Positions 43,267-51,068 of a DNA stretch of 64,000 nt are shown here, in pieces. This DNA comes from Sphaerisporangium corydalis (GTDB lineage: Bacteria; Actinomycetota; Actinomycetes; Streptosporangiales; Streptosporangiaceae). The position numbers and the translations under genes were made by a program. The stretch is from NCBI RefSeq assembly GCF_025506355.1, contig NZ_JANZYP010000050.1, positions 1-64,000 of the forward strand, in the 5' to 3' direction. Under the pieces are notes generated by a model. It saw only the letters and a list, made by a program, of their open reading frames with translations. It did no database searches and was not told where the DNA came from. Each line of letters starts with the position of its first letter. Within the stretch, counting starts at the first letter, position 1.

Positions 43267-43776
43267 ATGACCGGCCATACCGAACGCCCACTGCTCTTTC
43301 TCGACGTCGACGGGCCGCTTCTACCGTTCGGCGAGGACCCGCAAGGCCCAGCGCGGGTCACCGCACCGGACTCCCCCTTGGCGCGGCTCACCGCCGGGAT
43401 AGGGCGTCAGCTGGCGGCACTGCCCTGCGAACTCGTCTGGGCCACCACCTGGGAAGACGAAGCGAACGCCGTGATAGCACCCCGAATCGGGCTGCCGCGA
43501 CTGCCCGTCGTGAGCTGGCCGGAGCCAACCCCCCAGCATGAACGTGAGGACCAATGGTTCGGGCTCTGCTGGAAGACCCGGACCCTGGTGAACTGGGCGA
43601 GTGGACGCCCATTCGCCTGGGTCGACGATGAGATCACCGACGCCGACAGGGAATGGGTCTCCGCGCACCATAACGGCCGGGCTCTACTCCACCACGTGGA
43701 GCCGTACCGAGGGCTCGCGATAGGCGCTCTTCGCCCACCCATGCTCATCGCCACGGAGGACTGGGCACTCGTCTAA
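43267..43776 (+). CDS. Small HAD-fold protein (HAD_SAK-like)
   Basis: 169 residues. It starts with the HAD nucleophile motif LLFLDVDGPLLPFG (DxD). It continues with ELVWATTWEDEANAVIAPRI in the motif II region, the Lys in CWKTRTLV, and AWVDDEITDADREW supplying acidic motif IV residues. This layout matches short HAD proteins annotated in actinobacteria as HAD domains related to RNA-repair polyproteins; the actual substrate is unknown. The ATG at 43267 has GGAGG about 10 nt upstream. Its stop codon overlaps that of the convergent exonuclease fragment by three bases, which suggests the two were brought together by a rearrangement. Confidence 0.75.
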   Translation: MTGHTERPLLFLDVDGPLLPFGEDPQGPARVTAPDSPLARLTAGIGRQLAALPCELVWATTWEDEANAVIAPRIGLPRLPVVSWPEPTPQHEREDQWFGLCWKTRTLVNWASGRPFAWVDDEITDADREWVSAHHNGRALLHHVEPYRGLAIGALRPPMLIATEDWALV

Positions 43777-44123
43777 TGATCAGTCGAACAGTAACGGCAG
43801 TTGGCCAGACTCATCCATGGCTTCACCGTTGAGCCGACGATGTACGCCCCATCAAGGCGGGCCACCAGTTCGGGAAGGATGTGGTCCAGCGTCGGGCCCA
43901 GGGCGAGCATGTCGCTCGTCAGTCCAGGCGGGGACCAGGGACGGCGCGGGATACGCCGCCCGGGGTTGACGATCGAGTGGTAGGTGTGGGCGACGTCCGG
44001 GCTACCGTCGACCAGCGGGACGACTCCGACCTCCAGGATGGCCTCATTCTCGCGATCCTGACTTCCGGTGCCCTCCAGATCGAACGCCACCAGGGGCGCG
44101 GTGCTCCACATCTGGTTCGGCAT
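43773..44123 (-). pseudogene. 3'-truncated DnaQ-like 3'-5' exonuclease
   Basis: 116 residues remain. The start is convincing (GGAGGGG 6-7 nt before ATG 44123). The N-terminal exonuclease block VAFDLEGTGSQDRENEAILE (DxE metal ligands) and RRPWSPPGLTSDML are intact. After GAYIVGSTVKPW the sequence loses family resemblance. The expected HN..VDW motif and later His and Asp ligands are missing, and the frame closes within 15 codons. A normal member is about 200-230 residues. The protein is therefore probably inactive, cut at the junction with the HAD gene. Confidence 0.7.
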
Positions 44124-44282
44124 AGTGACCCCTCCGGGTTGATCAGTCATCGTCGTAGCGGGCGCCGACGGCGACACGCAAGCATCGAGTTCGCCGGGGG
44201 AGCACCTTTCACCGCTGGGAGCTTGCCATCCTGGACTTTTCTCGTGGGCTTGATCCGAGCGCGGTCTGTCTGAAGACTGTGA

Positions 44283-44423
44283 CTGAAAGTCCTGTGGCTG
44301 GAGAAGGTTGATCGGGTACAGGCCTACACGCCGATCTATAACCGAATTGTGGCGGCGGCCCTGACGGCTGAGGAGTCCGTACACCATCTGGCCGCTGAGA
44401 GAGATCGCCTGCTCAAGAGCTAG
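44283..44423 (+). pseudogene. C-terminal remnant of an XRE-DUF5753 regulator
   Basis: A 46-codon open frame after a stop codon and without a start reads YNRIVAAALTAEESVHHLAA to a TAG. This matches the usual end of DUF5753 helix-turn-helix regulators (pattern ...AALSPEES..LI...). Such regulator genes almost always precede DUF397 genes, as here. The rest of the gene is absent, so this is a deletion remnant. Confidence 0.6.
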
Positions 44424-44450
44424 GGAAGCGATGGATCAATGGAAAAAAGC

Positions 44451-44663
44451 ATGAATCATCTGGTTTGGCGCAAGAGCACTTCAAGCGGCCAGGGTGAGAA
44501 CTGCGTCGAGGTTGCATCCCTGCCTGACGGCGGTCGTGCCGTACGGGACAGTAAGACGCTGGACGGAACGCGGCTCACGTTTCCGGCTCGGGAGTGGCGG
44601 GTGTTCCTCGACGGGGTGAAGGCGGAGGAATCATCTGAAGAAACCCAGACTTCGAGGCGGTAA
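44451..44663 (+). CDS. DUF397 protein (first copy)
   Basis: About 70 residues with the complete DUF397 core: LVWRKSTSSGQGENCVEVAS, then DGGRAVRDSK and FPAREWRVFLDGVK. DUF397 proteins are small partners of XRE-DUF5753 regulators in actinomycete development and antibiotic control (WhiJ-type loci). The start is ATG 44451 or 44439. The cognate regulator just upstream is reduced to its C-terminal end, leaving this gene orphaned locally. Confidence 0.85.
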   Translation: MNHLVWRKSTSSGQGENCVEVASLPDGGRAVRDSKTLDGTRLTFPAREWRVFLDGVKAEESSEETQTSRR

Positions 44664-44730
44664 ATGCTCGATGGCTCTTCCGCTACCTGACCTCGCTGAT
44701 GGACCGGCTTCACTTCCGAAAGGCGACTTC

Positions 44731-44973
44731 GTGGATGAGATCACAGTTTTGGCCTGGCGTAAAAGCAGTTTCAGCGCGTCGGGTGACAACTGCGTCGAGG
44801 TTGCCGACCTGCCTGATGGCGGTTGTGCCGTACGGGACAGTAAGGCGCCGAGTGGGATGCGACTCCAGGTATCGGCTCGCGAGTGGCGAACGTTCGTGCA
44901 TGAGGTGAAGCGGGTGGACCAGGGTGAGACGGCGGCCCCGGCAGCGGTTCCTCACACCCTAAGCGGTGAATAA
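44731..44973 (+). CDS. DUF397 protein (second copy)
   Basis: 80 residues from GTG 44731 (AAAGG upstream). LAWRKSSFSASGDNCVEVAD, DGGCAVRDSKAP and VSAREWRTFVHEVK define DUF397, followed by an Ala/Pro-rich tail. It is a paralogue of the gene 67 bp upstream; the shared DNA block around GTGCCGTACGGGACAGTAAG indicates a fairly recent tandem duplication. Probably co-transcribed with it. Confidence 0.85.
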   Translation: MDEITVLAWRKSSFSASGDNCVEVADLPDGGCAVRDSKAPSGMRLQVSAREWRTFVHEVKRVDQGETAAPAAVPHTLSGE

Positions 44974-45462
44974 TCGCTTCATCACTGCCAGATATGTCTT
45001 CGGGCTCCGAAGCGGCAAGCCTGGGTACAGCGAAGCCAACGCCTAGTGCCCGGCGACCCCATGATCGTAGATGCCGGGACGCCACCCTTTCGCCGCCACG
45101 ACGCCTCACCATCAGGCGCCGAAGCAGTGGGACGGAGGACGGCGAAATCGGCGCCTTGTGCGGTGGTCGCCCGGTGAACTCTTACCGGAGACCGAACCAG
45201 GCCGCCAGGCTCAGAAAAACGCCCGAGCCGAAGGCGAGGACCATTCACCGGGGGTGTGGGGGCTTGCCCCCACATGGCACGGCCCGAGCACGGGTGCGCG
45301 AAGGCTGGGGAGTGGGGTCGTGTCGTTCGGGGTGGGGGTGGGTGCGAAGAGTTATCGTTCATTACGAGGCGTGATGATGTGACCATGTGCTCGGGCTCTT
45401 GGGGTGGATGCCGAGCTTGGTCTGTTTCGCCTCTCGCGTCCTTCTCACCATTTGGATCGAAT
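44974..45462. other. Spacer holding the right copy of the island repeat
   Basis: 489 bp without a supported gene. It contains the 25-bp repeat (45221-45245) joined to the 66-bp hairpin repeat, then the presumed promoter region of the WxL-like gene. Frames on both strands are fragmentary. Confidence 0.5.
45221..45310 (+). repeat. Dispersed repeat, right copy (25-bp and 66-bp parts)
   Basis: Positions 45221-45245 match 213-237 exactly. Positions 45245-45310 match 41283-41348 in inverse orientation (about 59/66). The hairpin TGTGGGGG-CTTG-CCCCCACA lies at 45255-45274. It marks the right edge of the accessory segment. Confidence 0.8.
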
Positions 45463-45993
45463 ATGCGCAGATCTCGCACCATCGCCGCAGCTCTCGGCCT
45501 CGGCTTGGGCCTTTCGGTGACGGCCGCTCTGCCGGCCATGGCCGACGACACCATCGTCACGTTCTCGATCACGACCGCCGGCCTGACGATCAACGCGCCG
45601 AGCTCGGCGAACCTCGGCTCGGTGCCGTCGGGTACCACCAGCATCTCGGGGCCGATCGGCCCGGTGACGGTGACGGACCTGCGCGGCACCCTGAACGGTT
45701 CCTGGACGGCGGTCGTCACCGGCACCGACTTCACCACCGGCGGAGGCACGACGGCCGAGACCATCATGGTCGCCAACGTCAGTTACGCCCCGGGACCGGC
45801 CACCAGCACGACGGGCATCGGAACCTTCACTCCTGGGCCAGGCGGCATCATCAACGTCCCGCGCGTCGCGTTCACGGGCACCGCGCTCCAGGGGAACAAC
45901 TCCGCGACCTGGAATCCCACGCTCACCGTGACGATCCCGGCGTCGTCGGTCTCAGGAACGTACACCGGCACCGTCACCCACTCGGTCGCCTGA
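45463..45993 (+). CDS. Secreted WxL-like surface protein
   Basis: 176 residues with a clear signal peptide (MRRSRTIAAALGLGLGLSVT to ALPAMA-DD). The mature part is a small beta-sandwich-like domain: DDTIVTFSITTAGLTINAPS, a middle motif GSWTAVVTGTDF, and the end LTVTIPASSVSGTYTGTVTH. This resembles the C-terminal half of WxL domains (PA..GTYT.TLTWTL), but the second Trp motif is replaced by T-H-S. No LPXTG motif or transmembrane helix is present. The next gene encodes a DUF916-like protein, the usual partner of WxL proteins in Firmicutes. By analogy it may bind cell wall or its partner at the surface; this is an inference. Confidence 0.65.
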   Translation: MRRSRTIAAALGLGLGLSVTAALPAMADDTIVTFSITTAGLTINAPSSANLGSVPSGTTSISGPIGPVTVTDLRGTLNGSWTAVVTGTDFTTGGGTTAETIMVANVSYAPGPATSTTGIGTFTPGPGGIINVPRVAFTGTALQGNNSATWNPTLTVTIPASSVSGTYTGTVTHSVA

Positions 45994-46008
45994 GCAGAGA
46001 GCCGTCGA

Positions 46009-46171
46009 CGATCGTGCGTCCTCGCGGCATGCTCCTCAGGCTGCGTCCCCGCGACGTGATCCTCGGACTCCGCCTTCGCAACGTGGTCCTCAGGCTGCGT
46101 CCTAGCAGCGAAATCTCAGGGCTGCGTCCCCGCGACGTGATCACAGGGCTGCGTCTTCGCGGCTTGGTCCT
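46009..46171 (+). repeat. 27-bp degenerate tandem repeats at the DUF916-like gene start
   Basis: About six 27-bp units each built around CTGCGTCCCCGCGACGTGATC-type sequence read as nine-residue repeats such as LRLRPRDVI. They occupy the space between the WxL-like stop codon and the hydrophobic signal-peptide core of the next gene. Confidence 0.65.
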
Positions 46172-47156
46172 CGGGTTGCTCGCGGCCGGGGCGCTCGCGC
46201 CGGCCGCCGCTCCGCCTGGAGTGACCGGGAACGGCCTCGGGATCAGCCTGGCCGACGCGCCGGTGAGCGCGCGGGCCGACTCGCGGGCCTGGCGGTACAT
46301 CGTCGACCACCTCGCGCCGGGCACCGTCATCCGCCGGCGGGTCGAGGTGTCCAACACGACCGGCATTCCGCTCGACATCTCGCTCTACCCGGCCGCGGGG
46401 ATGATCCGTGACCGGGCCTTCCGGTTCGCCCCCGGCCGTACGTCCAATGAGCTGTCCCGCTGGACCACGCTGAGCCGGGCCGCGCTGAAGATGGCCCCGC
46501 ATACCCGGACGATGGTCACGGCGACCATCGCGGTGCCGGACGACGCCGCCCCGGGTGAGCGTTACGCGGTGATCTGGGCGGAGGCGGCCAAGGATCCGCC
46601 GCCCGGTGGGGGCGTGCGGAAGATCAATCGCGTCGGGGTCCGGATCTATCTGTCCGTCGGGCGGGGCAACCCGCCGGCGTCGGACTTCACCATCGACTCG
46701 CTGACGGCCCGGCGGATGGCGGACGGCCGGCAGGCCGTCTTCGCGGGGGTGCGCAACACCGGAGGCCGCGCGGTCGACCTGAGCGGCGACCTGAGACTGT
46801 CGAACGGCCCCGGCCGCCTGAGCGCGGGCCCGTTCGACGTCCAGACGGGCATGACGCTCGCCCCCGGTGACGCCGGATCGGTCAGCGTGAACCTCGGCGA
46901 GCAGGTGCCCGACGGCCCGTGGCTCGGCCGCCTCCGGCTGGAGAGCGGCCTGACGAAACGCTCCGCCTCGGCGACCATCCGGTTCCCCGCCGCCACGGGG
47001 ACGGCGGACGCGGTCAAGGCGATGGCGGAGCCGGGCGGCCCGCCCGTGGTCGTCCTCGCCGTCGCCGCCGTCCTGTCCGCGCTCACGGCCGCCGGTCTCC
47101 TGCTGGTCAGGCGAAGGCGCCTTTCGAACCAGCTGGAAGGTCAAGGCGATGCCTGA
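46029..47156 (+). CDS. DUF916-like (WxL-interacting type) membrane-anchored surface protein
   Basis: Type I membrane protein of up to 375 residues. After a hydrophobic signal core (GLVLGLLAAGALAPAAA) an extracellular part holds two Ig-like blocks. The first includes IVDHLAPGTVIRRRVEVSNT, NELSRWTTLS and PGERYAVIWAE, which is the DUF916 pattern. The second starts about FTIDSLTARRMADG. A C-terminal helix (VVVLAVAAVLSALTAAGLLL) is followed by VRRRRLSNQ. Start is uncertain: ATG 46029, GTG 46014, or GTG 46137, the last giving a textbook signal peptide. It lies directly after the WxL-like gene. Confidence 0.72.
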   Translation: MLLRLRPRDVILGLRLRNVVLRLRPSSEISGLRPRDVITGLRLRGLVLGLLAAGALAPAAAPPGVTGNGLGISLADAPVSARADSRAWRYIVDHLAPGTVIRRRVEVSNTTGIPLDISLYPAAGMIRDRAFRFAPGRTSNELSRWTTLSRAALKMAPHTRTMVTATIAVPDDAAPGERYAVIWAEAAKDPPPGGGVRKINRVGVRIYLSVGRGNPPASDFTIDSLTARRMADGRQAVFAGVRNTGGRAVDLSGDLRLSNGPGRLSAGPFDVQTGMTLAPGDAGSVSVNLGEQVPDGPWLGRLRLESGLTKRSASATIRFPAATGTADAVKAMAEPGGPPVVVLAVAAVLSALTAAGLLLVRRRRLSNQLEGQGDA

Positions 47157-47221
47157 GCGCTCGTGAACCGCCCGGCAGCAAGCGCCCGGCCAGGAGCCGA
47201 CAGTAAACCGGCCCCGCCGGC

Positions 47222-48811
47222 TCAGGTGAGAGCGGACTGGGCGGTCTGTTTGGCCCAGCGGTAGTCGGCCTTGCCCGCGGGTGAGCGGACCATGCGGTCG
47301 ACGAACGCGTACGTGCGCGGCACCTTGTACCCCGACAGCTTCGCCCGGCAGTGCGCGTCGAGTTCCTCGGCCGTGGGCGCGGTCCCCTCCCTCGGTTCGA
47401 CCACCGCCGCGACCCGGCTGCCCCACCGGTCGTCGGGGATCCCGGTGACGACGGCGTCGAAGACCGCCGGGTGTCCCTTGAGCACGGCCTCGATCTCCTC
47501 GGGGAAGACCTTCTCGCCGCCGGTGTTGATGCACTGCGAGCCGCGCCCGAAGACCAGGATCGTCCCGTCGTCCTCGATTTTGGCCAGGTCGCCGGTGAGC
47601 AGCCAGCGCGTCCCTTCCTTGTCGGTGACGAAGGTGCTCGCCGTCTTGCCGGGGTCGTTGTAGTAGCCGAAGGCGATGTTGCCGGCCTTGGCGACCGTCC
47701 CCATCTCCCCCGAGCCGGGTTCGACCGGTTCCAGGGCGTCGTTGAGCACGGCCAGGGTGGCGGTCGGGTTCGGCTGGTACTTCAGCCCGGATTCGGGGGA
47801 CGAGCCGGCCACGGCGGCGGCGGTGTACCCGGACTCCGTGGAGCCGAAGCTGTCCATGATCATGACGTTGGGCAGCAGTTCCTGCAGCCGTTCCCGGACG
47901 GCGCCGGTCAGGATGGCCCCGGTCGAGCTGAGGACCACGAGCGACGACAGGTCGTAGGTCCCGGCGGCGACCTCGTCGGCGAGGGGACGTGCCATGGCGT
48001 CGCCGGTGATGTTGATCGTGAGCACCTTCTCGCGCTCGACGGTGCGCAGCACTTCAGCGGCGTCGAACTTCCTGGTGTAGACGATGGTCCCGCCCATCCA
48101 CCACGAGATGAAGGTGGCCATCTGCGCGGCGCCGTGCATCAGCGGCGCGGCCGGCATCATGAGGATCGGCCCGGAGTTGCGCGCGGTCTCGATGACCTGT
48201 CCGGGCTCGCGGTGCGGTTCCCCGTACGGGTTGCCGCCGCCGAAGGCCATGAACAGGTCCTCGGTGCGCCACATGACCCCTTTGGGCATGCCGGTCGTGC
48301 CGCCGGTGTAGATGATGTAGACGTCGTCGCCCGTCCGCCTCGGGAAGCCCTCACGCCCGCCGGACCGTCCGGCGAGGGCCTGGTCGTAGGGCACGGCTCC
48401 GTCGACCGCCGACGGCCCGCCGACGGCGACGAGGGTCTCCAGTTTGGGGCACTTCGGGGCGGTCGCGGCCACCCGCTCGTCGAACTCGACGTCGTACAGC
48501 AGGGCGACGATCTCGGCGTCGGTGTACAGGTAGAGCAGCTCGGACTCGACGTACCGGTAGTTGACGTTGATCGGCACCGCCCGGATCTTCAGCGTGGCGA
48601 GCAGCCCGGCGATGTACTCGACGCCGTTGTACAGCTGGATGCCGACGTGCTGCCCCGGCTCGACGCCCCGCTCGCTGAGGTAGTGGGCGAGCCGGCTGGC
48701 GTGCGCGTCCAGCTCGGCGTAGGTCAGACGGGTGTCCCCGCTGATGACGGCCACGCGGTCCCCGATCGCGTCGGCCAATCCCTCGAACAGGTCGGCGTGG
48801 TTGAACTCCAT
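47222..48811 (-). CDS. fadD19: FadD19-like steroid side-chain acyl-CoA ligase
   Basis: 529-residue AMP-forming CoA ligase. Motifs are IIYTGGTTGMPKGVMWR (P-loop), DSFGSTESGYT, WLLTGDLAKIEDDG, GRGSQCINTGGEKVFPEEIE and the C-terminal VRSPAGKADYRWAK. The combination GVMWR and AGKxDYRWAK is shared with mycobacterial FadD19, which activates cholesterol-derived side-chain acids; in rhodococci it is needed for C24-branched sterols. The gene is last in a five-gene minus-strand operon with two Ltp-type thiolase-like proteins, a DUF35 protein and a second ligase, the same partners as in the Rv3515c-Rv3523 region. Exact substrate not provable here. Confidence 0.85.
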   Translation of the reverse strand: MEFNHADLFEGLADAIGDRVAVISGDTRLTYAELDAHASRLAHYLSERGVEPGQHVGIQLYNGVEYIAGLLATLKIRAVPINVNYRYVESELLYLYTDAEIVALLYDVEFDERVAATAPKCPKLETLVAVGGPSAVDGAVPYDQALAGRSGGREGFPRRTGDDVYIIYTGGTTGMPKGVMWRTEDLFMAFGGGNPYGEPHREPGQVIETARNSGPILMMPAAPLMHGAAQMATFISWWMGGTIVYTRKFDAAEVLRTVEREKVLTINITGDAMARPLADEVAAGTYDLSSLVVLSSTGAILTGAVRERLQELLPNVMIMDSFGSTESGYTAAAVAGSSPESGLKYQPNPTATLAVLNDALEPVEPGSGEMGTVAKAGNIAFGYYNDPGKTASTFVTDKEGTRWLLTGDLAKIEDDGTILVFGRGSQCINTGGEKVFPEEIEAVLKGHPAVFDAVVTGIPDDRWGSRVAAVVEPREGTAPTAEELDAHCRAKLSGYKVPRTYAFVDRMVRSPAGKADYRWAKQTAQSALT

Positions 48812-48846
48812 CGGGGACTCTCCTCACGAGTCGCGGCGGACGGCTC

Positions 48847-49995
48847 TCACGGTTTTTCACTTCCGACGATCCACATGGCGAAGAACTGGGCGCCCCCGCC
48901 GTACGCGTGGCCGAGCGCGCGGCGCGCCCCGTCGACCTGGTGTTCGCCGGCGAGCCCTCTGACCTGCAGCGCGGCCTCGGCGAAGCGGATCAGCCCGGAC
49001 GCCCCGATGGGGTTCGCGCTGAGCACGCCGCCGGAGGCGTTCCAGGGGATGTCGCCGGTGAGGGCGGTGGCCCCGGACTCGGTCAGCTTCCAGCCCTCGC
49101 CCTCCCCCGCGAAGCCGAGGTTCTCCAGCCACATCGGCTCGTACCAGGAGAACGGCACGTACACCTCGGCGACGTCGATCTCGCGGCGCGGGTCGGAGAC
49201 GCCGGCCTGGCGGTACACGTCGGCCACGCAGTCCTTGCCGCCCTGCGGGCTCACGGTGTCGCGGTCGGCGCGGAAGATGGGCTCGGAGCGCATGGCGGTG
49301 CCGTGCACCCAGGCGGGCGTGCCGGTCACCTTGTGCTCGGCGGCGAGCACCATGGCGCAGGCGCCGTCGGAGGACGGGCAGGTCTCCAGGTAGCGGATCG
49401 GCTCCCAGAGCATCGGGGTGGACTCGACCATCTCGCGGCTGATCCCCGGGATCCGCAGGTGCGCGTACGGGTTCTTGAGCGCGTTCTGCCGGTCCTTGAC
49501 GGCGACGAGCGTCCCGATGTGGTCGGGCGCGCCGGAGCGGCGCATGTACTCGCGGATGTGCGGGGCGAAGTACCCGCCGGCGCCGACGACCAGGGAGGCG
49601 TTGAACGGCAGGTGGGTGGACAGCGCCCACGTCGCGTTGGACTCCGACTGCTTCTCGAACGCGACGACGAGCACCCGCTCGTGTACGCCGCCCTGGATGA
49701 GCGAGGCCCCGACCAGGCCGGTGGAGCCGCCCACGCTGCCGGCGGTGTGGACGCGCATCATGGGCTTGCCCGCGGCGCCGAGCGCGTCGGCGAGGTAGGC
49801 CTCCGGCATCATGACGCCCTCGAACAGGTCGGGCGCCTTGCCGATGACGACGGCGTCGATGTCCTTGAACGTCAGCTCGGCGTCCTCCAGCGCGCGCAGG
49901 GCGGCTTCGCGCACCAGCCCGGCGATCGAGACGTCCAGCCGCTTGGTCTGGTACTTGGTCTGGCCGACCCCGATGACGGCGCAGCGGTTGCCCAT
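48847..49995 (-). CDS. ltp3: Ltp3-like thiolase-fold aldolase
   Basis: 382-residue SCP-x thiolase-fold protein. GQTKYQTKRLDVSIAGLVRE, KAPDLFEGVMMPEAYLAD, RVHTAGSVGGSTGLVGASLI and AFEKQSESNATWAL follow mycobacterial Ltp3 (Rv3523) closely as I recall it. In the loop where thiolases carry the nucleophilic Cys this protein has Gly-Ser (TAGSVGG), so it should not act as a classical thiolase. Ltp3 and Ltp4 are needed for C24-branched sterol side chains in Rhodococcus, probably as retro-aldolases. It is encoded 2 bp from the stop of the Ltp4-like gene, consistent with a heteromeric complex. Confidence 0.87.
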   Translation of the reverse strand: MGNRCAVIGVGQTKYQTKRLDVSIAGLVREAALRALEDAELTFKDIDAVVIGKAPDLFEGVMMPEAYLADALGAAGKPMMRVHTAGSVGGSTGLVGASLIQGGVHERVLVVAFEKQSESNATWALSTHLPFNASLVVGAGGYFAPHIREYMRRSGAPDHIGTLVAVKDRQNALKNPYAHLRIPGISREMVESTPMLWEPIRYLETCPSSDGACAMVLAAEHKVTGTPAWVHGTAMRSEPIFRADRDTVSPQGGKDCVADVYRQAGVSDPRREIDVAEVYVPFSWYEPMWLENLGFAGEGEGWKLTESGATALTGDIPWNASGGVLSANPIGASGLIRFAEAALQVRGLAGEHQVDGARRALGHAYGGGAQFFAMWIVGSEKP

Positions 49996-49997
49996 GG

Positions 49998-51017
49998 TCA
50001 GGCCTCCATCACGGTGACGAGGTTCTGCTGGAGGCACGGGCCCGAGGAGGCGTGGCCGACGACGCGGCCGGCGCTTCCGTCGAGGATCCGGGTGGCCGCC
50101 TCGCCGATGCGGATGAGGCCGGTGGCCATGACGGGGTTGGCGGCGAGCGGGCCGCCCGAGGGGTTGACGACGGTGTCGGGCGGCAGCCCTAGCGCCTCGC
50201 GGATGATGAGCTCCTCGTGGCTGAACTGGGTGTGCAGCTCGGCGACGTCGACCGGGCCCTTGTCCACGCCGGCCGCGCGCGCGGCGTCGGCGGCGGAGGC
50301 CGACCGGGCGAGGTCGCGTATGCCGAGGTAGTGGGGTTCGATGCGGTGGGCGATGCCGGTGATCCACGCAGGGTGCTCGGCCAGTTCCCTGGCCAGGTCA
50401 CCTGCGGCGAGCAGCACGGCCGCCGCGCCGTCGGTGATGGGCGCGACGTCGCTCGGCCGCAGCGGGCGCACCTCGTACCCCTCCTCGCCGGGGTCGGGCA
50501 GGTCGAGCGCGTACGGGTTCGCCCTGCCGTCGGCGCGGCTGCGCCGGACGATCTCGCGGAGCGCGTCGGGGTCGGCGCCGAGGGCGTTGGCCTGCAGGGC
50601 GGCGTAGGAGACCTGGTCCAGGCCGAGCGGCGCCAGGTAGTACGGGTCGAGCTGGAGCGTCATGATCTCCCGCAGGTCGCCCTGGGAGGACTTGCCGTAC
50701 CCGTAGACGAGCGCGGAGTCGATGTCGCCGTGCTGGAGCCGCACCCAGGCCTCGTACAGGGCCCAGGCGGCGTCCATCTCGACGTGGCTCTCGGAGATCG
50801 GCGGCCAGGCGCCGATGGCGTCCAGGGCGGAGACGAACGAGAACGGCGCCCCGGCCAGGTAGTCGCAGCTTCCCGAGCAGGTGAACCCGAAGCGGGAAAG
50901 CCCCGAACGCTCCTTGATCTCGTTGATCACCGGTGAGATCAGTTCGGGCTCGTTCAGCCCTTCGTCGTGGTCGGTGTGCCTGGTCTGCGCGAACGCGACG
51001 ACCGCTACCTCACGCAC
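49998..51017 (-). CDS. ltp4: Ltp4-like thiolase-fold protein
   Basis: 339 residues with thiolase-like folds: EVAVVAFAQTRHTDHDEGLN at the start, SGSCDYLAGAPFSFVSALDA, AWALYEAWVRLQHGDIDSAL, and HTQFSHEELIIREALGLPPD before GGPLAANPVMATGLIRIGEA. It is shorter than degradative thiolases and resembles mycobacterial Ltp4 (Rv3522), the partner of Ltp3. The position between the DUF35 gene (51-bp gap) and ltp3 (2-bp gap) supports assembly of an Ltp/DUF35 aldolase complex like Ltp2-ChsH2. Confidence 0.85.
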   Translation of the reverse strand: MREVAVVAFAQTRHTDHDEGLNEPELISPVINEIKERSGLSRFGFTCSGSCDYLAGAPFSFVSALDAIGAWPPISESHVEMDAAWALYEAWVRLQHGDIDSALVYGYGKSSQGDLREIMTLQLDPYYLAPLGLDQVSYAALQANALGADPDALREIVRRSRADGRANPYALDLPDPGEEGYEVRPLRPSDVAPITDGAAAVLLAAGDLARELAEHPAWITGIAHRIEPHYLGIRDLARSASAADAARAAGVDKGPVDVAELHTQFSHEELIIREALGLPPDTVVNPSGGPLAANPVMATGLIRIGEAATRILDGSAGRVVGHASSGPCLQQNLVTVMEA

Positions 51018-51068
51018 CCGGTACTCCCCTCACGCGGCTCGTGCCGTCGGTCCTCACAGTGCGCTCAC

